Shown: piece by piece, positions 7,194 to 15,563 of the stretch | Position numbering within the stretch: the first letter of the stretch is position 1 | Layout of the letters: the number at the start of each line of letters is the position of its first letter | DNA from: DATARH01 sp036264235 | GTDB lineage: Bacteria > Pseudomonadota > Alphaproteobacteria > ATCC43930 > CGMCC-115725 | DNA: 44,314 bases | NCBI GenBank assembly: GCA_036264235.1 | Contig: DATARH010000167.1 | Span: 1-44,314, forward strand | Direction: 5' to 3' | The notes under the pieces: generated by a model | The model's database searches: none | Told to the model about the DNA's origin: nothing | Seen by the model: the letters and a program-made list of their open reading frames with translations, nothing else | Position numbers and translations under genes: made by a program

Positions 7194-8573
7194 CTACCGC
7201 CGGAAACCTTGCGGCATCAGCCCGGCGAGGCCGTGCCGCATCAGCCCCTTTTGGCCGAGTTTTTTGACCCGCTTCATCATCCCGGCCATGTCCTGATACT
7301 GCTTCAAGAGCCGGTTCACATCCTGCACCGAGGTGCCGGAGCCGGTCGCGATCCGGCGTCGGCGCGAGCCGTTCAGCACCTTCGGGTTCTTGCGCTCGGA
7401 GCGGGTCATCGAGCCGATGATCGCCTCCTGCCGCTTGATCACCGTCTCGTCGATATTGGCTTCGTCGAGCTGCTTCTTGACCTTGCCGATGCCCGGCAGC
7501 ATGCCGAGCATGCCGCTCATCCCGCCCATCCGGCGGATCTGGCGCAGTTGGCCGGCCAGGTCGTCGAGATCGAACTCGCCCTTCTGCATCTTGCGAGCGA
7601 GCTTCTCGGCCTCGTCCTGATCGGCCGTTTCCGCCGCCTTCTCGACCAGGCTGACGACATCGCCCATGCCGAGGATGCGGCCGGCGATGCGCTCCGGGTG
7701 GAACGGCTCCAGCGCCTCGACCTTTTCACCGGTGCCGAGCAGCACGATCGGCTTGCCGGTGATCGCCCGCATCGACAGCGCCGCGCCGCCGCGTGCGTCG
7801 CCATCGACGCGGGTCAGCACGATGCCGGTCAGCCCGGCACGTTCGCCGAAGGATTTGGCGACATTGACCGCGTCCTGGCCGGTCATCGCGTCGGCGACCA
7901 GCAGCGTCTGGTGCGGGTTGGCCGCCTCGCGCACGGCGGCGACTTCGAGCATCAGCTCCTCGTTGACGTGCAGCCGCCCGGCGGTGTCGAGCAGCACGAC
8001 GTCGTAGCCCTCGCTGCGCCCGGTCTGCAGCGCACGTCGGGCGATCTCGACCGGCCGCTGACCGGCGACGATCGGCAGCGTCGCGACCCCGACCTGCCGC
8101 CCGAGCTGCGCCAATTGCTCCTGCGCCGCCGGCCGCTGCACGTCGAGCGAGGCCATCAGCACCTTCTTGCGCTCGCGGTTCTTCAGCCTGAGCGCGATCT
8201 TCGCGGCCGTGGTCGTCTTGCCCGAACCCTGCAGTCCGACCAGCATCACGGCGACCGGCGACGGCGCATTCAAATCCAGCCCATCGGCCCGGCTGGGGTC
8301 CGCCTCTCCGCCGCCGAGCACCTCGACGAGGTGATCGTGGACGATCTTGACCACCATCTGCCCCGGCGTCACCGAGCGGACCACATCCTGGCCGACCGCC
8401 TTCTCGCGCACCGCGGCGATGAAGTCGCGCACGACCGGCAGCGCGACATCCGCTTCGAGCAACGCCACCCGGATTTCCCGCATCGCGGCGCCGACATCGT
8501 CCTCGCTCAGCGCGCCGCGGCCGCGCAGCCGGTCGAAGACGTCGGTCAGGCGATCGCTCAGGCTTTCGAACAT
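7194..8573 (-). CDS. ffh: Signal recognition particle protein Ffh
   Basis: Ffh is the SRP54 GTPase that binds signal sequences of nascent membrane proteins and docks with FtsY, encoded in this window at 18718. The 459 residues show an N-domain helix bundle (MFESLSDRLTDVFDRLRG), the P-loop GLQGSGKTTTAAK, the DTAGRL and TRVDGDARGG GTPase motifs, and a C-terminal methionine-rich M domain (GGMSGMLGMLPGIGKVKK and MAGMMKRVKKLG) that binds SRP RNA and signal peptides. It is the first gene of the minus-strand run reaching leuB. A promoter candidate lies about 110 nt upstream. Confidence 0.98.
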   Translation of the reverse strand: MFESLSDRLTDVFDRLRGRGALSEDDVGAAMREIRVALLEADVALPVVRDFIAAVREKAVGQDVVRSVTPGQMVVKIVHDHLVEVLGGGEADPSRADGLDLNAPSPVAVMLVGLQGSGKTTTAAKIALRLKNRERKKVLMASLDVQRPAAQEQLAQLGRQVGVATLPIVAGQRPVEIARRALQTGRSEGYDVVLLDTAGRLHVNEELMLEVAAVREAANPHQTLLVADAMTGQDAVNVAKSFGERAGLTGIVLTRVDGDARGGAALSMRAITGKPIVLLGTGEKVEALEPFHPERIAGRILGMGDVVSLVEKAAETADQDEAEKLARKMQKGEFDLDDLAGQLRQIRRMGGMSGMLGMLPGIGKVKKQLDEANIDETVIKRQEAIIGSMTRSERKNPKVLNGSRRRRIATGSGTSVQDVNRLLKQYQDMAGMMKRVKKLGQKGLMRHGLAGLMPQGFRR

Positions 8574-8679
8574 CTACAGCGCTCTCCGCCAATGCGTCTT
8601 AGGCCGGTGCGCGACACTCGCGGACCGGCCGGCTCCCCGCAGGGAGCGAACATTTCATCTGCTCTATGCAGTGCGCGTG

Positions 8680-8708
8680 AAGCTAGGAGCGGGGCAGGGC
8701 AGTGTCAA
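8680..8708 (-). promoter_or_regulatory. Candidate sigma-70 promoter for the ffh-rpsP-rimM-trmD-rplS-leu run
   Basis: On the minus strand a perfect TTGACA (8708-8703) is followed after 17 nt by TAGCTT (8685-8680), which keeps the first, second and last bases of the -10 consensus. Transcription would start near 8673, leaving a leader of about 100 nt. That leader contains a perfect 6-bp GC stem with a 4-nt loop (8632-8647, arms GCTCCC and GGGAGC). The rest of 8574-8731 shows no gene. Confidence 0.5.
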
Positions 8709-8731
8709 TCGCCGGGCGCCACCGGGAAACA

Positions 8732-9862
8732 TCAGGTCGGCGCGCGCAGCCCCAGCCGGGCGAGCCGTGGCAGGACCTCGGCGCAGAAATACGGCAGCTC
8801 GTCGAGGTAGTTGACGAACGAGACCGCGATCCCGGCGAGGCCGGCCTCGGCGAGACGGGCCATCTGCTGCGCCACCGTGTCCGGGTCGCCGACCAACGGC
8901 AGCCCGCCCATGCCGTTTGCTTGATGCTTGCGCAGTCGCCCGAACTCTTCCGGCCCGTGCGTCGCCGGCGTGATGTTGCGCATCGCCAGGATATTGTCGA
9001 CCGCCGCCCAATCGGCATTGTCGACGATGCAATGGCGCCAGTATGCCTCGGCCTCCCGGACAGTCGGCCGGCAGGTAACGACCCCGACCGTATAGACATC
9101 GATCTCTCGCCCGGCTTGCCGGGCGAGCGCGTTGACGGCTCGGATATGCCCCGCGGTATCGGCCAGCCGCTCGACACCCGAGACATGGGAAAACAGCGCG
9201 TCGCAATTGCGGACCGCAAATGATTGGCCGGTCGGCGATGCGCCGGCATTCATGATCAGCGGCCGCGTCCTGCCGTACGGCTTGGGCTTCGCCCGAACCC
9301 GCCGCAGGTTGAAGAAGGCTCCGTCAAAGTCGAAATCGTCCGGCGCCGACCATGCCAGCTTGATAATATCGAGCCATTCCTGTGCGTACTCGTAGCGCAT
9401 CTCGTGGTCGCACAGCGAAGCGCCGAACATCTCGAACTCGCCCTCGTTCCAGCCGCAGACGACGTTGAGACCGAACCGCCCCGCGCCGATGTGGTCGGCG
9501 GTGACGAATTCCTTGGCCGCGATCAGCGGCGGGATCAGCGGCGCGTGCACAGTCCCGAACACGGTGAGCCGGCTGGTCTGCGCGAGTAGGCCGGCGGCCC
9601 AGGTCACCGTCTCGAAGGTCTCGCCTTGGTAATCGGTGTCGCCGCCATAACCTTTCCAGCGGCCGATCGGCAGGATGAACTCGATACCGGCCTCGTCGGC
9701 CATCTGCGCGAGCCGCAGGCAATCGGCCCAGCTGCCGGACCAGCGCTCCGGGACCATCGTGACGGCCCGGCCGGAGGAGCAATTGGCGCCGAACAGGCCG
9801 AGCTTCAGCCGGTTCGCGCTGTACATTGCGGCGCGCGCGCCCTGGCCGTCGGCGTCTGCCAT
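8732..9862 (-). CDS. LLM-class flavin-dependent monooxygenase (RutA/SfnG-like)
   Basis: This 376-residue TIM-barrel protein belongs to the bacterial luciferase-like family that uses reduced FMN and O2. The stretch LKLGLFGANCSSG, a PIGRWKGYGGDT motif and the flavin-site segment RFGLNVVCGWNEGEFEMFG resemble pyrimidine monooxygenase RutA and dimethylsulfone monooxygenase SfnG more than F420-type members. Substrate cannot be read from sequence. The ATG at 9862 lies 14 nt after the MetE-like stop; the ATG at 9826 is an alternative start, and the frame above 9862 overlaps the preceding gene. Co-transcription with the MetE-like gene is likely. The FMNH2 could come from the flavin reductase at 14913, though that gene is in another operon. 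Confidence 0.85.
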   Translation of the reverse strand: MADADGQGARAAMYSANRLKLGLFGANCSSGRAVTMVPERWSGSWADCLRLAQMADEAGIEFILPIGRWKGYGGDTDYQGETFETVTWAAGLLAQTSRLTVFGTVHAPLIPPLIAAKEFVTADHIGAGRFGLNVVCGWNEGEFEMFGASLCDHEMRYEYAQEWLDIIKLAWSAPDDFDFDGAFFNLRRVRAKPKPYGRTRPLIMNAGASPTGQSFAVRNCDALFSHVSGVERLADTAGHIRAVNALARQAGREIDVYTVGVVTCRPTVREAEAYWRHCIVDNADWAAVDNILAMRNITPATHGPEEFGRLRKHQANGMGGLPLVGDPDTVAQQMARLAEAGLAGIAVSFVNYLDELPYFCAEVLPRLARLGLRAPT

Positions 9863-9876
9863 TGCGCCGCCGGATT

Positions 9877-11088
9877 TCAGCGCCACAGCCGCTTGGTGGA
9901 GAGTTCGGCGCCGCGCACCAGCGCCTCCAGCTTGGCCCAGGCGATCTGCGGATGGATGCGGCCGCCGAGGCCGCAATCGGTCGAGGCGATGACCCGCTCC
10001 CGCCCGACGATATCGGCGAAGCGGCAGATGCGGTCGGCGACCAGTTCGCGATGCTCGACGACATTTGTGGCGTGGCTGACGACCCCCGGCAGGATGATCT
10101 TATCGTCTGGCAGCTTCACCTCCTGCCAGACCCGCCATTCGTGCTCGTGACGCACATTCCCTGCTTCGAACGAGATCGCTCCAACATTGGCCTTGAGCAC
10201 GACCTCGATGATGTCGCGCATCGGGATGTCGGTCACATGCGGCCCATGCCAGCTGCCCCAGCACAGATGCAGCCGGATGCGCTCGGGCGGCAGCCCGCCG
10301 ATCGCATGGTTCAGCGCCGCGATCCACAGCCTCACGAGCCTTCGGTAATCCTCGACCGAGGGCTCGGGGTTGACCTGGTCCCAGCCCTCGGCGAGGCATG
10401 GGTCGTCGAGCTGCAGGACAATCCCGGCATCGACGATCGCCTTGTATTCCTCATGCATCGCCTCGGCGCAGGCGTAGAGAAACTCTTCGTCGCTCTTGTA
10501 ATAGGTGTTGTCGATCCGGGCGCAGCTCGCCGGAGCGACCGCGGTCATAAAGCCTTCGGTCACCTGAGCGGCGGCGAGCGCTGTTTTGAAATTGGCGATG
10601 TCGGCGCGGATCAGATCCTGCCCGGCATAGGTCAGCGGGCCGGTGCAGACCGGCGAGGGCGGTCGCGGCCCCGTGGTGATCCCGGACTCGGGGTCGTTGT
10701 AGGCAGCGGCGAATTGCGTGCGGTCGCGGCGGTCGCCAAAGCTGGTCAGCACGACCTCGCCGGGTTTCGACCGGCGCGGTGCCATCTGATAGAGCGTCTG
10801 GCTGCCGGGCTCGATCCCGCCGAGCCGCTGCCAGGAATAGCGCCACCACGAGCCATAATTGACCCGCTGCGCCATCGCCTTGCCGAACTCGCCGTCGCCC
10901 GGCACGTCAATACCGATCTCGGTCTGCTGCCGCACGACGCCGCGCACGGCGGCGCTCAGCACCGCCTCGAACTGGTTGGGATCAATCCCTTCGCTGGTCT
11001 CGCGCGCCCGGTTGGCTTCGATCAGCGCGTCCGGCCGGGGCAGGCTGCCGACATGACTGGTCAGAATATGATCGCTGCTGGTCCGCAT
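9877..11088 (-). CDS. Single-domain MetE-like cobalamin-independent methyltransferase
   Basis: The 403 residues cover only the C-terminal catalytic half of MetE; the N-terminal folate-supporting domain of the roughly 760-residue enzyme is absent. The zinc site is complete: His274 and Cys276 in LHLCWG, Glu308 in SFEAGN and Cys372 in STDCGLGG. LTSHVGSLPRP at the N-terminus and VPGDGEFGK are family hallmarks. Such short proteins include core methionine synthases that take methyl groups from non-folate donors and thiol-alkylating enzymes such as epoxyalkane:CoM transferase, so the reaction here is open. Start 11088 is preceded by GGGGAGG at 6 nt spacing, an excellent ribosome site. It lies immediately upstream of a flavin monooxygenase gene, suggesting a shared pathway. 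Confidence 0.82.
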   Translation of the reverse strand: MRTSSDHILTSHVGSLPRPDALIEANRARETSEGIDPNQFEAVLSAAVRGVVRQQTEIGIDVPGDGEFGKAMAQRVNYGSWWRYSWQRLGGIEPGSQTLYQMAPRRSKPGEVVLTSFGDRRDRTQFAAAYNDPESGITTGPRPPSPVCTGPLTYAGQDLIRADIANFKTALAAAQVTEGFMTAVAPASCARIDNTYYKSDEEFLYACAEAMHEEYKAIVDAGIVLQLDDPCLAEGWDQVNPEPSVEDYRRLVRLWIAALNHAIGGLPPERIRLHLCWGSWHGPHVTDIPMRDIIEVVLKANVGAISFEAGNVRHEHEWRVWQEVKLPDDKIILPGVVSHATNVVEHRELVADRICRFADIVGRERVIASTDCGLGGRIHPQIAWAKLEALVRGAELSTKRLWR

Positions 11089-11142
11089 CGCCGGCCTCCC
11101 CAGGCTTGTTCCGCCGATCATAAATCCTGTCGCCGAGCGTGC

Positions 11143-12099
11143 CTAATCGGCCGCCGCGGCGGTTCTCGCGCTGCGGCGCAGCGCCTGCGGCGGTTGGCCG
11201 AAGGCCCGGATGAACGACCGTCGCATCCGTTCCGGATCGCGAAACCCGGTCTGCGCCGCGACGATCTCGATCGGCTCGGCGCTGCCCTCGACCCGCTCGC
11301 GCGCCGCTTCGAGCCGCAGCCGCTCTATCGCCTTCGCCGGCGTCATGCCCGTTTCGGCGGTGAAACTCCTGGCGAAGTGGCGCGGGCTCATCGCCGCCCG
11401 ATCCGCCAGCCGCTCGACCGGAAGGCGCTCGCCGAGCCGTTCGCGCGCCCAGGCGAGCAGCGGCGAGAAGCGGCTGTCCGGCCGGTCGGCTTCGAGCAGG
11501 GCCGAGAATTGCGATTGCCCGCCAGGCCGACGGTGATAGACGACGAGGTGCTGCGCCGCGCGCTTGGCGATTGCCTCGCCATGGTCGTCGGCGACCAGCG
11601 CCAGCGCCAGATCGATCCCGGCGGTGATCCCGGCCGAGGTCCAGATCGCGCCGTCGCGAATGAAGATGCGATCCGGCTCGACCTCGATCTGCGGAAAGGC
11701 GCGAGCCAGTTCGGCGGCGCGCGCCCAATGCGTCGTCGCCCGCCGGCCGTCGAGCAATCCTGCCACGGCAAGGATGAAGGCGCCCGAGCAGACGCTGGCG
11801 ACCCGACGCGCACGCTTCGCGGCGGCGCGGACGAATGCCAGCGTGTCGGCGCACACTGAGGCCTCGCGCGTGCCCCAGCCGCCGGCGACCAGCAGCGTGT
11901 CGATCGGTTCGTCCGGAAATGCCTCGGCCACCATCTGCACGCCCGACGAGCTCGTGACCGGGCCGGGGTCGCGGGCGATGACCCGTATCCGATATGGCAC
12001 GCCGCTCAGGCGCGCGGCTGCTTCGAACACCGTGATCGGCCCGGCCGCGTCGAGCAGCTGGAACTCTGGAAAGATCAGAACGGCGACCGTCCGTTTCAT
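11143..12099 (-). CDS. GlxA-family transcriptional regulator (DJ-1/PfpI domain plus AraC HTH)
   Basis: This 318-residue regulator has an N-terminal DJ-1/PfpI-like domain (about 1-190) with a nucleophile-elbow Cys104 in ASVCSGAFIL, then a C-terminal AraC/XylS double helix-turn-helix (about 215-310: LADRAAMSPRHFARSF and IVAAQTGFRDPERMRRSF). Its first ATG matching the family is 12099; the open frame continues upstream through the divergent gene's start and is discarded. It is divergent from the PfpI-type enzyme gene at 12185 across 85 nt, so control of that gene is likely. Control of the MetE/monooxygenase pair downstream on the same strand is also possible (54 nt gap). Confidence 0.9.
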   Translation of the reverse strand: MKRTVAVLIFPEFQLLDAAGPITVFEAAARLSGVPYRIRVIARDPGPVTSSSGVQMVAEAFPDEPIDTLLVAGGWGTREASVCADTLAFVRAAAKRARRVASVCSGAFILAVAGLLDGRRATTHWARAAELARAFPQIEVEPDRIFIRDGAIWTSAGITAGIDLALALVADDHGEAIAKRAAQHLVVYHRRPGGQSQFSALLEADRPDSRFSPLLAWARERLGERLPVERLADRAAMSPRHFARSFTAETGMTPAKAIERLRLEAARERVEGSAEPIEIVAAQTGFRDPERMRRSFIRAFGQPPQALRRSARTAAAAD

Positions 12100-12184
12100 G
12101 GCCTGAAACGAGGGAAATAGGTCATTTAAGCCGCACCGTATTCCGCCATAGGATCGGCTGTCAAATCCGATGGAGCTTTCCGCC
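12100..12184. promoter_or_regulatory. Divergent promoter region between glxA-type regulator and PfpI-type gene
   Basis: The 85-nt gap must drive both genes. On the minus strand a perfect TTGACA (12164-12159) precedes weak -10 candidates about 17-18 nt away (around 12141-12135). On the plus strand TAGGAT (12148-12153) matches 4 of 6 -10 positions with a poor -35. GGAG at 12172-12175 is the ribosome site that decides the 12185 start. Confidence 0.35.
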
Positions 12185-12883
12185 ATGAGCGATGACCGCA
12201 AGCTGACCGTTGTGTTCGCGCTGTTCCCGGGCGTGACCCAGCTCGACTTCACCGGGCCGCACCAGGTGTTCTCGTCGATCCCTGGCGCGACCGTGATTCT
12301 GGCCAGCGCCGCCGGCGGCGCGATCGAGACCCAGGGCATCACCTTCGCCGGTTTGCGCCGCTTGGCCGACATTCCCCGCTGCGACGTGATCTGCGTGCCG
12401 GGCGGGCGCGGCACCACCGAAAACGCCATCCACGACCAAACCTTTCTCGCCGAGCTGCGTCGCCTGGCTGCAACCGCGCGCTATATCACCTCGGTGTGCA
12501 CCGGCTCTTTGGCGCTCGGCGCCGCGGGTCTACTGCGCGGCAAGCGCGCCGCCTGTCACTGGCTATGGCGCGACCTGCTGCCGGCGTTCGGCGCGACCCC
12601 CGATCCGGCCCGCGTCGTGCGCGACGGCAATATCATCACCGGCGGCGGCGTCACCGCCGGCATCGACTTCGCGCTCACTCTGGCAAGCGAGATCGTCGGG
12701 CCCGAAACGGCGCAGGCAATCCAGTTGCAGATCGAATATGCGCCCGCACCACCCTTCGATTCCGGTGATCCAGACACCGCGCCGGCAGAAATCCTGGCGC
12801 TGTTGCGCCGGCGAAACGAGGCGCTGGCCGGACAACGGCGGCAAGCGGTCGAGTCCGCGGCCGCCCGGCTCGCCGCGAGGTGA
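12185..12883 (+). CDS. DJ-1/PfpI family protein, isonitrile hydratase-like
   Basis: This 232-residue protein has the flavodoxin-like DJ-1/PfpI fold. Cys105 sits in TSVCTGSLALGAAGLL, a segment nearly identical in form to isonitrile hydratase InhA, which converts isonitriles to N-formamides with a catalytic Cys. FPGVTQLDFTGP at the N-terminus and VPGGRGT are also shared. The ATG at 12185 has GGAG 9 nt upstream, so it is preferred over the ATG at 12170. The divergent GlxA-type regulator mirrors the known inhA/inhR arrangement. The C-terminal 40 residues are charged and variable. The actual substrate is unproven; other members are of unknown function. Confidence 0.78.
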   Translation: MSDDRKLTVVFALFPGVTQLDFTGPHQVFSSIPGATVILASAAGGAIETQGITFAGLRRLADIPRCDVICVPGGRGTTENAIHDQTFLAELRRLAATARYITSVCTGSLALGAAGLLRGKRAACHWLWRDLLPAFGATPDPARVVRDGNIITGGGVTAGIDFALTLASEIVGPETAQAIQLQIEYAPAPPFDSGDPDTAPAEILALLRRRNEALAGQRRQAVESAAARLAAR

Positions 12884-12890
12884 CTGTGCG

Positions 12891-13199
12891 ATGTTGCAGC
12901 TCCGGCCGAATTGCGAATGGTGCGACAAGGACCTGCCGCCGGACGCCACGGAGGCGCGGATCTGCAGTTACGAGTGCACCTTCTGCGCCGATTGCGTCGA
13001 GACGGTGCTCCACAATGTCTGTCCGAATTGCGGCGGCGGCTTCACACCGCGGCCGATCCGGCCGGCGACCGAGTGGCGTCCTGGTGTCTCTCTCGCCCAG
13101 CAGCCAGCCTCCACCCAGCGAGTGACACTGAGTTATCCGCGTGAAGAGATCGCCGAATTCGTCGCTCGCGTCCGGGATATCGCGCCGGAGAAGCGGTAA
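12891..13199 (+). CDS. DUF1272 cysteine-rich zinc-binding protein
   Basis: The 102-residue protein has eight cysteines (8, 11, 25, 29, 32, 35, 44, 47) in CxxC and related pairs, including CEWCDKDLPPDA, CTFCADC and CPNCGG. This matches DUF1272, a small family expected to bind zinc, with no defined role. The last 50 residues are low in cysteine and look like a separate tail (SYPREEIAEFVARVRDI). It starts 7 nt after the PfpI-type gene with a GAGGTG ribosome site, so the two are probably co-transcribed. Its stop is 3 nt from the convergent permease stop. Confidence 0.85.
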   Translation: MLQLRPNCEWCDKDLPPDATEARICSYECTFCADCVETVLHNVCPNCGGGFTPRPIRPATEWRPGVSLAQQPASTQRVTLSYPREEIAEFVARVRDIAPEKR

Positions 13200-13202
13200 C
13201 CG

Positions 13203-14576
13203 TCACGACGACAGCCACATCGTTCCGATCGCCAGCGTCAGCAGGGTCAGCGGCACGCCGACCCGGCAATAATCCCAGAGTCCGATGGTCACGCCGCCGG
13301 CCGCCGCGCGCTGCACCACGATCAGATTGGCGATCGAGCCGATCACGGTCAGATTGCCGGCCAGGGTCGAGGCCATCGCCACGGTCAACCACGCCGTCTT
13401 CGGATCGGCCAACGGCTCCACGAACGGTCTCAACACCAGCACCGCCGGCACGTTGCTGACCAGATTGGAGAGAACCGCCGTCACCGCGCTAAGCGCCGGC
13501 ACGCGATCGAGATGCAGCGTCCCGGCAACCGCGATCGTGTCCGGGGTGAGCAATACCCGTTCCGCGCCGGCGACGATGATGAAAAGACCGGCGAACATCA
13601 GCAGCAGCGACCAGTCGATCTGGGCATAGACCCGCTCGCTGCGCACCCGCCGCGTCAGCAGCAGCAGGCCCCCGATCACGATCGCGGCCTTTGCCGGCGG
13701 CTGGCCGGCGAAGAACAGTACAATCAGAATCGCCGCCGCCCCCAGCGCCCGCCACATCAGCACCCGGTGCAACCGCGCCGGCACGATCCGTGCGGCCAAC
13801 GGTGTTGCGCCGGCGAATTCGTTCCGGTGCAACAGCGCGATCAGGGCGACGGTCACGATCAGCCCCGCGCCGGCGACCGGCGCCAGCGCCGCCGCGAACT
13901 GCGCGTACGGGATCTGCGACAGGCTGCCGATCATCATGTTCTGCGGATTGCCGGTGATCGTCGCGGTCGACCCGACATTCGCCGCCATCGCCACCGCCAG
14001 CAGGTAGGGCACCGGATTTCGCCGCAGCGCGGTAGTCAATTCGAGCACCAGCGGCGCCAGCACCAGGCAGACGGCGTCGTTGACCAGAAAGGCGGAGAGC
14101 ACGCCGGACACGCCGACGATTGCCGCCAGCAAGGCGAGCGGGCTGCCGGCCCGGCCGATTGCCCAGGCGCTCGCTGCGTTGAAAAATCCGGCGAGACGCA
14201 GGTTGGCGACGACGATCATCATCCCGAGCAGCAGGGTCAGCGTGTCGAGATCGATCGCCCGATAGGCCTCGGCGAGCGGCATCGCTCCGCAGGCGACCAT
14301 CAGCGCCGCGCCGACCAGGGCGACGCCGGCCCGGTCGATCGCCAGTCCCGGCACCCGCCCGACCGCCAGCGCCAGGTAGCTGGCGGCAAAGATCGCGCCG
14401 GCCGCGACCGGCACCGCCTCGCGGCTGATCGAGGTGCCGGGCAGCAGCGCCGGCGCGATTGCCGCCGCCAGCGCTAGCGCAACCAGGGCGCCCGCCAGCG
14501 CCGGGCTGACCCGCCGCCCGCGCCGCCGAGCCACAGCCGGCGCCGCAATGCGATCGGTGATCGGTTCGTCCGGCAT
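13203..14576 (-). CDS. SLC13/ArsB-type anion permease
   Basis: This 457-residue integral membrane protein has about 11-12 hydrophobic helices and a cytoplasmic N-terminus rich in Arg (residues 1-25). The hallmark GSTATITGNPQNMMIG hairpin and a second inverted hairpin near TLAGNLTVIGSIANLIVVQ mark the ion transporter superfamily that includes ArsB, YbiR and SLC13 carriers. The substrate cannot be assigned from sequence. I start at ATG 14576 (MPDEPITDRI); the frame extends another 31 codons upstream but without membrane or family features. A TATAAC (minus, 14589-14584) lies immediately upstream and may be part of its promoter. Confidence 0.85.
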   Translation of the reverse strand: MPDEPITDRIAAPAVARRRGRRVSPALAGALVALALAAAIAPALLPGTSISREAVPVAAGAIFAASYLALAVGRVPGLAIDRAGVALVGAALMVACGAMPLAEAYRAIDLDTLTLLLGMMIVVANLRLAGFFNAASAWAIGRAGSPLALLAAIVGVSGVLSAFLVNDAVCLVLAPLVLELTTALRRNPVPYLLAVAMAANVGSTATITGNPQNMMIGSLSQIPYAQFAAALAPVAGAGLIVTVALIALLHRNEFAGATPLAARIVPARLHRVLMWRALGAAAILIVLFFAGQPPAKAAIVIGGLLLLTRRVRSERVYAQIDWSLLLMFAGLFIIVAGAERVLLTPDTIAVAGTLHLDRVPALSAVTAVLSNLVSNVPAVLVLRPFVEPLADPKTAWLTVAMASTLAGNLTVIGSIANLIVVQRAAAGGVTIGLWDYCRVGVPLTLLTLAIGTMWLSS

Positions 14577-14912
14577 TGCTCGGGTTATAGGCGGTCTCGT
14601 CCTTCGCATCCGCCCTTGACAATGGCGGGTCAGAGAACAAGCTAAGAACATAGAATTCCCAAACACCACGAACGGTTTTGCTACAGCTTCGCTGCTGATT
14701 CCCTGCAGAAGCAGGGAAAGGGGGTTGGGTTAAAGAGGGGCCGGTTTCGTCGCAGGCGAAGACCTGCTCCGACCTGCTGATTCACTGCAGAAACAGGTAA
14801 TGGTCGCTTGTCCCATCGGCCGCGCTTCATCACGTCGTCGGGTGGATCGCGCTGGCGCGTCGGGCGAATACTCCTATGCTGCGCGCCGCCATAGCCGCGG
14901 AGGAACGGCAGG
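14577..14912. other. 336-bp intergenic region with repeats, no gene
   Basis: This gap separates the divergent permease and flavin reductase genes. It is richer in A+T than its surroundings between 14640 and 14700. It holds the CTGCTGATT repeat pair and a perfect TTGACA on the plus strand (14616-14621) that lacks a good -10 partner. The flavin reductase has GAGGAA shortly upstream of its ATG. No tRNA-like or coding sequence was found. Confidence 0.6.
14692..14799. repeat. Two direct copies of a 26-nt hairpin-forming repeat
   Basis: Copies at 14692-14717 and 14774-14799 both begin CTGCTGATTC and match at 23 of 26 positions, with starts 82 bp apart. In the first copy CCCTGC pairs with GCAGGG around an AGAA loop. 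In the second copy the stem is weakened by substitutions. Similar CCTGCAGAAGCAGG motifs occur as dispersed intergenic repeats in alphaproteobacteria. They lie between divergent genes and could be regulatory or only remnants. Confidence 0.7.
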
Positions 14913-15563
14913 ATGCATTTCGACCTTGCGAAAATCGGCGAGCAGAACGCCTACAAGCTGCTGATCAGCACCGTCGTGCCGCGGCCGATCGCCTTGGCAA
15001 CCACGGTGGATTGTGAGGGCCGGGTCAATGCCGCGCCGTTCAGTTTCTTCAACGCGGTCAGCTCGCGGCCGCCGGTCGTCGTGCTCGGCATCAGCCCGGG
15101 AGATCCGAGCGCGCCCAATGGGGCCGACGGCTACAAGGACACCGAACGCAACATCCGCGATACCGGCGAGTTCGTCGTCAATCTTGTCGACGAGGAGATC
15201 GCTGAGCGGATGAACGTCTGCGCCGTCGATTTCCCGACCGCGACGGGCGAACTCGAGATCGCCGGCCTGCGCGCGGTCCCGTCGGTCGGGGTGCGGCCGC
15301 CGCGGATCGTCGAGTCGCCGGTCAGCTTTGAATGCAAGCGCATCACCGGCCTGTCGCTCGGCGACCGCTCGACGATGGAGGTCGGGCGGGTGATCCACAT
15401 TCACATCCGCGACGGTTTGGTCGACCCGGAACGGTTCTATGTGAAGACCGATCAGTTGCGGCTCGTAGGGCGCATGCATGGCCGCGGCTGGTATGCGCGC
15501 ACCACCGATCTGTTCGAGATGGACCGCATCACCTACGCCGAATGGAAGGACGGTCGCCGGTGA
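14913..15563 (+). CDS. Flavin reductase family protein (DIM6/NTAB type)
   Basis: This 216-residue split-barrel FMN-binding protein has the family start FDLAKIGEQNAYKLLISTVVPRPIALATT and the motif APFSFFNAVSSRPPVVVLG, where FMN phosphate is held. Members reduce FMN with NAD(P)H for two-component monooxygenases or act as FMN oxidoreductases. The three LLM monooxygenases in this window could be clients, though none is adjacent. Its stop overlaps the next gene's GTG start (GTGA), so translation is coupled to a small exported protein. The start at 14913 is supported by GAGGAACG upstream. Confidence 0.88.
   Translation: MHFDLAKIGEQNAYKLLISTVVPRPIALATTVDCEGRVNAAPFSFFNAVSSRPPVVVLGISPGDPSAPNGADGYKDTERNIRDTGEFVVNLVDEEIAERMNVCAVDFPTATGELEIAGLRAVPSVGVRPPRIVESPVSFECKRITGLSLGDRSTMEVGRVIHIHIRDGLVDPERFYVKTDQLRLVGRMHGRGWYARTTDLFEMDRITYAEWKDGRR

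Noticed and set aside
6690..8810. Long plus-strand open frame (706 codons) opposite rpsP and ffh
   Set aside because: Arg/His/Asp-rich antisense shadow of well-conserved genes, common in high-GC DNA; no family similarity.
9826..11859. Long plus-strand open frame opposite the MetE-like and GlxA genes
   Set aside because: Shadow frame; composition bias only.
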